DNA from: Frankiaceae bacterium
Lineage (GTDB): Bacteria; Actinomycetota; Actinomycetes; JAVEEJ01
Reading direction: 5' to 3'
DNA length: 6,704 nucleotides
NCBI GenBank assembly: GCA_030840515.1
Contig: JAVEEJ010000238.1
Location: 1-6,704, forward strand
Shown here: positions 1-4,257 of the stretch, piece after piece
How positions within the stretch are numbered: the first letter of the stretch is position 1
Layout: every line of letters starts with the position of its first letter
The notes under the pieces: model-generated
Seen by the model: only the letters and a program-made list of their open reading frames with translations
What the model was told of the DNA's origin: nothing
Databases searched by the model: none
Position numbers and translations under genes: made by a program

Positions 1-615
1 CTCGAATGGGCGGACGAGCTCACGGACGGGCTGCGTGCCGAGTGCGACCGCACAGGTGCGAGCGTCGTCGGCGGCGACGTCGTCGCAGCGCCGCTCGTGC
101 TCATCTCCGTGACGGCGCTCGGCGACCTCACCGGGCAAGCGCCCGTCCTGCGCTCAGGAGCGCAACCCGGCGACGTCGTGGTCTGCACCGGAGGGTTGGG
201 AGCGAGTACGGCGGGCCTGCGCACCCTGCAGTCCGGTGACGCCGGCAACCCCCACGTGCGCGCGCACCTGCGCCCCCGCCCGCCGTACTTGCTTGGACCT
301 GCCCTTGCCCGGGCCGGTGCGACGTCGATGGTGGACACGAGTGACGGGTTGCTCGCCGACCTCGGACACGTCGCGACGGCCAGTGACGTGGGCATCGAGC
401 TCGATCTCGCCCTGGTGCGCACCGCCGCAGCCGACGGCGTCGAGGACGCTGACGCGCTGTCCGGTGGCGAGGACCACGCACTGGTGGCCACGTTGCCTGC
501 GCTCGCGTCCGTGCCACGGGGCTGTTCTGTCATCGGCCGCGTGGTGGTCGGCAGCGGCGTGCGGGTCGACGGCGCGGAGTGGAGCGGGGCGGCCGGTTGG
601 GAGCACTACCGGTGA
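1..615 (+). CDS. thiL: Thiamine-monophosphate kinase, C-terminal part (5' end outside window)
   Basis: ThiL phosphorylates thiamine monophosphate with ATP to thiamine diphosphate, the last step of cofactor synthesis in the cytoplasm. The frame is open from base 1, giving 204 residues, roughly the last two thirds of a normal protein of about 320 residues. Visible family marks are VVGGDVV near the left edge (usually GGDT), the Mg-ATP binding MVDTSDGLLADL at about nt 328-363, LSGGEDHALVAT at about nt 457-492 (usually GGEDYELLFT) and the C-terminal GWEHYR (usually GWdHF). This order is that of the AIR synthase/PurM-like fold of ThiL. The TGA stop overlaps the thiD start as GTGA, so the two kinases of thiamine synthesis are coupled. 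The start and promoter are not visible. Identification is firm from the motifs. Confidence 0.93.
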   Translation, partial: LEWADELTDGLRAECDRTGASVVGGDVVAAPLVLISVTALGDLTGQAPVLRSGAQPGDVVVCTGGLGASTAGLRTLQSGDAGNPHVRAHLRPRPPYLLGPALARAGATSMVDTSDGLLADLGHVATASDVGIELDLALVRTAAADGVEDADALSGGEDHALVATLPALASVPRGCSVIGRVVVGSGVRVDGAEWSGAAGWEHYR

Positions 616-1412
616 CCCGTCCGGTCGTGATGTCGATCGCCGGCTCCGACTCGAGCGGCGGCGCCGGTATGCAAGGCGACCTGCGGACGATGATGGCGTT
701 CGGCGTGCACGGCGTGAGCGTCGTGACGGCCGTCACCGCGCAGGACAGCGCTGGTGCGCGCTGGTGGCCGGTCGCGGCTGACGCAGTCTCGGCACAGCTC
801 GCGGCGGGACTCGCCCTAGGCCCTGCGGCCATCAAGACGGGGATGCTCGGCGACGCTGACGCCGCGCGTGCCGTCGTGGCGGGCCTGCTCGCATGGGACG
901 GTCCGCTCGTGGTGGACCCGGTGTGCAGGGCAAGCAGTGGCGTCGACCTGCTGGATCCCGAAGCCTTCATCGTGTTGCGCGACGAGCTGCTCCCACGGTC
1001 GACCCTCATCACCCCCAACCTCGCCGAAGCCGAAGCGCTCACCGGTGGCGCGGTGCGGCATGAGGACGACCAGCGGCGAGCCGCCCAACAGCTCGTGTCG
1101 ATGGGTGCACGCGCGGCACTTGTGACAGGGGGCCACCTCGCTGACGAGGCGCGGGACGTCCTGTTCGACGGGTCCGCGTTCCACGTCTTCGCTGCACCGC
1201 TGGTGAGCACCGCCCACACGCACGGCACCGGTTGCGCACTGGCCTCCGCCATCGCTAGTCGGCTTGCGCTAGGCGACTCGCTGGTGGCGGCCGTCGACGC
1301 GGCGAAGTCCTGGATCACCGGTGCCATCGCGGGTGGCTACCCGCTGGGCGGCGCACGGGGTCCGGTCGACCACGCCTGGCAGCAGCGTGCCGTTGCCACT
1401 CCGACAGACTGA
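612..1412 (+). CDS. thiD: Hydroxymethylpyrimidine/phosphomethylpyrimidine kinase
   Basis: ThiD is a cytoplasmic ribokinase-fold enzyme that phosphorylates HMP and then HMP-phosphate, providing the pyrimidine half of thiamine. The 266-residue product matches the family length. Residues 10-24 carry AGSDSSGGAGMQGDL, followed by GVHG...TAVTAQ (31-44), IKTGMLG (74-80), the acidic VVDPV (100-104), ITPNLAEAEALTG (133-145), ALVTGGHL (169-176) and the anion-hole motif THGTGCALASAI (203-214), with Cys208 at the catalytic position. The GTG start at 612 is chosen because it overlaps the thiL stop (GTGA) and has GGGAG at 599-603, 8 nt upstream; the frame stays open to 579, but that would add 11 residues unlike the family. 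The segment after DPV reads CRASSG, where many ThiD proteins have MVAKSG. Pyridoxal kinase is an alternative within the fold, but the motifs and the thiL neighbour favour ThiD. Confidence 0.95.
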   Translation: MTRPVVMSIAGSDSSGGAGMQGDLRTMMAFGVHGVSVVTAVTAQDSAGARWWPVAADAVSAQLAAGLALGPAAIKTGMLGDADAARAVVAGLLAWDGPLVVDPVCRASSGVDLLDPEAFIVLRDELLPRSTLITPNLAEAEALTGGAVRHEDDQRRAAQQLVSMGARAALVTGGHLADEARDVLFDGSAFHVFAAPLVSTAHTHGTGCALASAIASRLALGDSLVAAVDAAKSWITGAIAGGYPLGGARGPVDHAWQQRAVATPTD

Positions 1413-1417
1413 GCGAC

Positions 1418-1891
1418 GTGTCCGACCTCACCATCCGCGAAGAGCGCTATGACGGCCCGGCGGCCACTGCGCTGATTGCTGAAGTCCAGGCCGAGTACGT
1501 CGTCCGCTACGGCGGCCCCGATGAGGCCAAGGTCGACCCCGACGAGTTCGCCCCGCCGCGCGGGATGTTCCTGGTCGGATACCTCGACGACGCGCCCGTG
1601 GCAACGGGCGGTTGGCGGCTGCTCGACGACGGCCCGAAAGGTGAGGTGGTCGCCGAGCTGAAGCGCATGTTCGTCGTGGCCGCCCATCGTCGGCGCGGCC
1701 TGTCCCGGGTGATGCTGCGAGCCCTTGAGGACACGGCTCGCACGGCAGGGGTGAGGCGCATGATCCTCATCACGGGCATCAAGCAACCCGAGGCGATGGA
1801 GCTCTACCGCACCAGCGATTACGACGTGATCGAGGGCTTCGGCCATTACGCCGGTTACCCGGACGCGCGCTTCTTCGGAAAGGTGCTGTGA
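1418..1891 (+). CDS. GNAT-family N-acetyltransferase
   Basis: This 157-residue protein is a single-domain GNAT acetyltransferase, which moves an acetyl group from acetyl-CoA to an amine; the acceptor here is unknown. Motif A is clear: the strand LKRMFVVAA (81-89) followed by the pyrophosphate loop HRRRGLSRVML (90-100), fitting R-x-x-G-x-(G/A) except that Ser96 takes the last place. The helix ALEDTARTAG (102-111), strand RRMILITG (113-120), and the late motif EAMELYRTSDYDVI (125-138) with the ending RFFGKVL also fit the fold. The GTG start lies 5 nt after the thiD stop; its ribosome site is weak, suggesting coupling to thiD. Its own stop overlaps the next gene as GTGA. It may acetylate a small molecule or a protein; the sequence gives no reason to choose. 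The family call is firm, the function open. Confidence 0.88.
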   Translation: MSDLTIREERYDGPAATALIAEVQAEYVVRYGGPDEAKVDPDEFAPPRGMFLVGYLDDAPVATGGWRLLDDGPKGEVVAELKRMFVVAAHRRRGLSRVMLRALEDTARTAGVRRMILITGIKQPEAMELYRTSDYDVIEGFGHYAGYPDARFFGKVL

Positions 1892-2619
1892 GCCCAGCGG
1901 CGCTGGCTGCGGTGGGCGTCGCCGTAGCGGCCGGTGCGGCCGCGCAGCCCGTGGCGGGACTCGGCTTCTCGCTCGTCTCGGTGCCCTTCCTCGTCGCGCT
2001 GCTCGGTGCCTCCGACGGCGTGCGGATGTGCGTGCTGCTGTCCATCGGGCTGAACGTCGTGCTGCTCGCCCGAGACCCAGGCGCCGTTCGGTGGCGGCCT
2101 GTCGCGGCCTTGCTCTCCGCCGCAGCGGTGACCGCGGTGCTGGTCGGACTCGTCGCGAGCGACCTGCCGGAGCTCCCGACGCGTCTGGCCGCCGGTCTGT
2201 CGATCTGCGTCGGGGTGGTGCTGCTCATCAGCGGACGGAGAGCACCCCGTCTCGTCGGGCTCGGCGGTGCGCTGACCGCGGGTGCCGTCGCCGGCGCGAT
2301 GAACGCGCTCGCCAGCGTCGCGGGTCCGCCGGTCGCGCTGTGGGCGGGCAACCGCGACTGGCCCGCGCGCACCACCCGGGCCATCATGCAGGCGTTCTTC
2401 GCGCCACTGAACGTGGTCACGATCGTCGCCCTCGGACTTCCTACCGTGGGGGCGGCGGTGCTGATCGTCGCGGTCACCGGGCTGGCGGCAGGCACAGGGC
2501 TGGGTATCGCCGTGGCGGGACGTCTCGCGGAGCCAACGGCCCGTCGCGCGACGCTGACGGTCGCGGGCCTCGGCGGCGCCGCACTCGTGGTGAGCGCCGT
2601 GGTTGGGTTGGTCACATGA
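1888..2619 (+). CDS. TauE/SafE-family membrane permease (sulfite exporter TauE-like)
   Basis: A 243-residue, strongly hydrophobic inner-membrane protein with about eight predicted helices (by eye near residues 3-20, 22-40, 44-61, 71-91, 99-116, 122-152, 165-210 and 221-242; boundaries approximate). Two halves carry the glycine/proline pattern of TauE/SafE (DUF81) proteins: GLGFSLVSVPFL (24-35) in the first and AGAMNALASVAGPPVALW (135-152) in the second, the latter holding the GPP of the family signature. Characterised relatives move sulfite, sulfonates or other small organic anions, but most members have no known substrate. GTG at 1888 is well supported: it overlaps the GNAT stop and is preceded by GGAAAGG at 1877-1883. 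Its stop overlaps the amidohydrolase start as ATGA, so it is made together with that enzyme. Likely role (inference): movement of the hydrolase's substrate or product. Confidence 0.87.
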   Translation: MSPAALAAVGVAVAAGAAAQPVAGLGFSLVSVPFLVALLGASDGVRMCVLLSIGLNVVLLARDPGAVRWRPVAALLSAAAVTAVLVGLVASDLPELPTRLAAGLSICVGVVLLISGRRAPRLVGLGGALTAGAVAGAMNALASVAGPPVALWAGNRDWPARTTRAIMQAFFAPLNVVTIVALGLPTVGAAVLIVAVTGLAAGTGLGIAVAGRLAEPTARRATLTVAGLGGAALVVSAVVGLVT

Positions 2620-3818
2620 CACGCACACTGCTCTCGGGCGCCACCGTGGTCGACGGGACGGGCGCCGCACCTGCCGCTGCCGACATCGTGATCGAGGACG
2701 GACTGATCGTCGCCGTCGGATCAGGTCTCGACGGTGACGAGTCGATCGACCTCACCGGCAAGGCGGTGCTCCCAGGCCTCTTCGACTGCCATGTGCACGT
2801 CATGTTCAGCGGCGTGGACTTCCTCAAGGAGCTCTTCACGCCGTTCTCGCTGCCCTACTACCTAGCCGTCCAGAACCTCGAGCTCACGCTCGCTGCGGGC
2901 ATCACGACAGTGCGCGACGCCGGCGGTGCGGACGCCGGTGTTCGCGAAGCGGTCGAGCAGGGCCTGATCAGCGGGCCGCGGATCAGGGCCTCGATCACGA
3001 TCCTGTCCCAGACAGGTGGGCACGCCGACCCGTGGTGTCCCAGCGGTGGCAGCTTTGCCGCCTATGACGCCGTTCCGGGTCGCCCCTCGTCCGTGGTCGA
3101 CGGAGTCGAGGGCATGCGGTTGCGGGTGCGCGAGCTGGTCCGCGCCGGCGCTGACTGCATCAAGCTCTGCACGTCGGGCGGGGTGCTGTCGCCGACCGAC
3201 TCATGGCGGCACCCGCAGTTCTCACCTGCTGAGCTCGACGTGGCCGTGGCCGAGGCCGCTGCGGCCGGCATCCACGTCCTCGCACACGCCCAGGCAGCCG
3301 AGGGGATCAAGAACGCGGTCCGCGCCGGTATCCGCTCCATCGAGCACGGTGTGCAGCTCGACGACGAGGCGATCGAGCTGATGCTGCAGCACGGCACCTG
3401 GCTGGTGCCGACCCTCGTGGCGCCGCTCAGCGTCCTGGAGGCATCGGACTCCGGCGTGAAGATCCCCGACGCGATCCTCGACAAGGCGCGCGAGGTGGTG
3501 GAGATCCACCGTGACTCGTTCCGACGCGCAGTGGACGCGGGAGTCAAGGTCGCGATGGGCACGGACTCCGGTGTCGGCCCACACGGACGCAACCTGCGCG
3601 AGCTCGGGCTCATGGCCGAGGGTGGGATGGCCCCCCTCGACGTCATCACGGCGACGACCTCGTCGGCCGCGCAGTTGCTGGGCCTCGATGACCAGCTCGG
3701 CACCCTCGAGGTCGGCAAGCGCGCGGACCTCGTGGTCATCAGCGGCGACCCGCTGGATGTCGCCACGATCGGTGACCGCGTGGAGCAGGTCTGGAAGGAC
3801 GGCGAGCGCGAGGCCTGA
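2616..3818 (+). CDS. Metal-dependent amidohydrolase (imidazolonepropionase / Xaa-Pro dipeptidase-like group)
   Basis: This 400-residue cytoplasmic enzyme (no signal peptide) belongs to the amidohydrolase superfamily, TIM-barrel hydrolases with one or two catalytic metals. All expected ligands are visible: H59 and H61 in FDCHVHV, the candidate carboxylated lysine K183 in DCIKLCTSGG, H224 in VLAHAQ, H244 in SIEHGV, and the catalytic aspartate D317 in AMGTDSG. The N-terminal composite beta domain (LLSGATVVDGTG) and the closing LGTLEVGKRADLVVISGDPL are also typical. The pattern is closest to the 'metal-dependent hydrolase A' group, whose characterised members include Xaa-Arg/Lys/Pro dipeptidases and ochratoxinase-like amidases, rather than HutI, urease or dihydroorotase. 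The ATG start overlaps the permease stop (ATGA) and has no good ribosome site of its own, so it depends on coupling. The natural substrate cannot be read from the sequence. Confidence 0.9.
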   Translation: MTRTLLSGATVVDGTGAAPAAADIVIEDGLIVAVGSGLDGDESIDLTGKAVLPGLFDCHVHVMFSGVDFLKELFTPFSLPYYLAVQNLELTLAAGITTVRDAGGADAGVREAVEQGLISGPRIRASITILSQTGGHADPWCPSGGSFAAYDAVPGRPSSVVDGVEGMRLRVRELVRAGADCIKLCTSGGVLSPTDSWRHPQFSPAELDVAVAEAAAAGIHVLAHAQAAEGIKNAVRAGIRSIEHGVQLDDEAIELMLQHGTWLVPTLVAPLSVLEASDSGVKIPDAILDKAREVVEIHRDSFRRAVDAGVKVAMGTDSGVGPHGRNLRELGLMAEGGMAPLDVITATTSSAAQLLGLDDQLGTLEVGKRADLVVISGDPLDVATIGDRVEQVWKDGEREA

Positions 3819-3843
3819 TCGGGCGCGAGTACGCCGGACAGCA

Positions 3844-3874
3844 CGAAGGCCGGCCCCACCGGGACCGGCCTTCG
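3844..3874. terminator. Hairpin terminator between convergent amidohydrolase and rpmB genes
   Basis: CGAAGGCCGG (3844-3853) and CCGGCCTTCG (3865-3874) form a perfect 10-bp stem around an 11-nt loop that can add three more C-G pairs (3855-3857 with 3861-3863). It begins 25 nt after the amidohydrolase stop. No U-tract follows on either strand, which is common for actinobacterial terminators. Being symmetric, it could end transcripts from both sides. Confidence 0.72.
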
Positions 3875-3882
3875 ACGTCGAA
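3871..3882. repeat. 12-bp perfect palindrome overlapping the terminator arm
   Basis: TTCGACGTCGAA is its own reverse complement. Its first four bases are the end of the 3' arm of the 3844-3874 hairpin, so the two structures would compete in RNA. It could also be a protein-binding site or chance in GC-rich DNA; no role is supported. Confidence 0.4.
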
Positions 3883-3883
3883 T

Positions 3884-3956
3884 GAGCCTTACCCGGCTCG
3901 GTGTTGGCTGCGAGCCTTACCCGGCTCGGTGCTGACTGCGAGCCTTACCCGGCTCG
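3884..3956 (-). repeat. Three-copy tandem repeat, 28-bp period, containing the rpmB stop; hairpin array
   Basis: The 17-bp core GAGCCTTACCCGGCTCG occurs identically at 3884-3900, 3912-3928 and 3940-3956, separated by 11-bp spacers (GTGTTGGCTGC and GTGCTGACTGC) that differ at two bases. Read on the rpmB strand, each unit is CGAGCC-GGGTAA-GGCTCG, a 6-bp stem with a GGGUAA loop (the last copy loses one terminal pair). The unit nearest rpmB encodes its last residues (Arg-Ala-Gly) and its TAA. Because 28 is not a multiple of three, the three TAAs fall in three different frames. The likely history is tandem duplication of the gene's tail; the likely effect is a run of small hairpins helping rpmB transcripts end. 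Function is inferred, the repeat itself is certain. Confidence 0.93.
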
Positions 3957-4136
3957 CTGAACCTTGCCGGCCTTGATGCACGACGTGCAGACGTTGAGGC
4001 GCTTCGGGGTGCGGCCGATCAGCGCGTTCACGGTCTGGATGTTCGGGTTCCACCGCCGGCGGGTGCGCCGGTGGGAGTGGGACACGGACATGCCGAAGCC
4101 CGGACCCTTGCCGCAGACGTCGCACACGGAAGCCAC
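3945..4136 (-). CDS. rpmB: 50S ribosomal protein L28, zinc-binding (C+) form
   Basis: L28 is a small basic protein of the large ribosomal subunit. The 63-residue product has the typical actinobacterial form: CDVCGKGPGFGMSVSHSHRR (5-24), RRWNPNIQ (27-34), IGRTPKRLNVCTSC (40-53) and a short basic tail. Cys5, Cys8, Cys50 and Cys53 form the two CxxC pairs of the zinc ribbon, so this is the zinc-dependent rather than the zinc-independent paralogue. GTG at 4136-4134 is chosen because it gives the usual MASVCDVC beginning and has GGAG (4143-4146) 6 nt upstream; longer forms of the frame add unrelated residues. It is transcribed alone, facing the thiL-to-amidohydrolase operon and diverging from the DAK2 gene. 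Its stop TAA is inside a tandem repeat, which is unusual. Confidence 0.95.
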   Translation of the reverse strand: MASVCDVCGKGPGFGMSVSHSHRRTRRRWNPNIQTVNALIGRTPKRLNVCTSCIKAGKVQRAG

Positions 4137-4142
4137 GAGAAA

Positions 4143-4146
4143 CTCC
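4143..4146 (-). promoter_or_regulatory. Ribosome binding site of rpmB
   Basis: On the - strand GGAG lies 6 nt before the GTG at 4136 and supports that start over the longer open frame reaching 4379. Confidence 0.7.
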
Positions 4147-4244
4147 AAGAAGTGGGGTGATGAGCCGGTCAAGGCTACCCGACTGTCAGCGCCGTGAGCC
4201 AACGGGGCCACTAGCCTTCCGGCTTCGGCGTTGTCTGCGACCGC

Positions 4245-4253
4245 GAGAGGGGA
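4245..4253 (+). promoter_or_regulatory. Ribosome binding site deciding the DAK2 gene start
   Basis: GAGAGGGGA ends 4 nt before GTG 4258 (7 nt from the GAGAGG core). It selects this GTG over an in-frame TTG at 4231, which has no comparable site and whose extra nine residues would be translated through the purine tract. Confidence 0.75.
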
Positions 4254-4257
4254 CCGG

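Larger units (their letters stand above)
4137..4257. promoter_or_regulatory. Divergent intergenic region of rpmB and the DAK2 gene, with possible paired -10 elements
   Basis: Both genes start from this 121-bp gap, so it should hold both promoters. A perfect 7-bp inverted repeat, AAGGCTA (4171-4177) and TAGCCTT (4212-4218), reads TAGCCT outward on each strand, fitting the actinobacterial -10 pattern TAnnnT. Start sites would then fall roughly 30 nt before each start codon. No convincing -35 hexamer stands at 16-19 nt from either arm (TTGGCT on the - strand lies 19 nt away), so the promoter assignment is tentative. Confidence 0.35.

Noticed and set aside
530..1327. - strand open frame of 265 codons opposite thiD
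   Set aside because: Ser/Ala/Arg-rich, without domains, and fully antisense to an intact thiD.
1413..1417. A break or pseudogene at the short gap between thiD and the GNAT gene
   Set aside because: Both frames are intact, with normal protein ends; the 5-nt gap is ordinary operon spacing.
2028..2615. N-terminal extension of the amidohydrolase frame upstream of ATG 2616
   Set aside because: Arg-rich translation lying wholly inside the permease gene; homology to the amidohydrolase fold begins at ATG 2616.
1779..2670. Two overlapping - strand open frames of about 270 codons opposite the permease gene
   Set aside because: Low-complexity Thr/Ala/Ser- or Arg/His-rich translations; the + strand frame has clear membrane helices and the TauE signature.
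3062..3859. - strand open frame of 265 codons opposite the amidohydrolase gene
   Set aside because: Ser/Thr-rich shadow; the + strand frame holds all catalytic metal ligands.
3884..3956. Repeat array considered as a small CRISPR
   Set aside because: Cores are only 17 bp, spacers are 11 bp and nearly identical to each other, and one unit is the end of rpmB; no cas genes are near.
3889..4125. - strand 78-codon open frame overlapping rpmB and two repeat units
   Set aside because: It is a second frame of the rpmB region; the conserved L28 protein is in the other frame. It ends at the third repeat's TAA simply because of the 28-bp period.
4231..4257. TTG start for the DAK2 protein, nine residues longer
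   Set aside because: The strong GAGAGGGGA site lies within this extension and points to GTG 4258.
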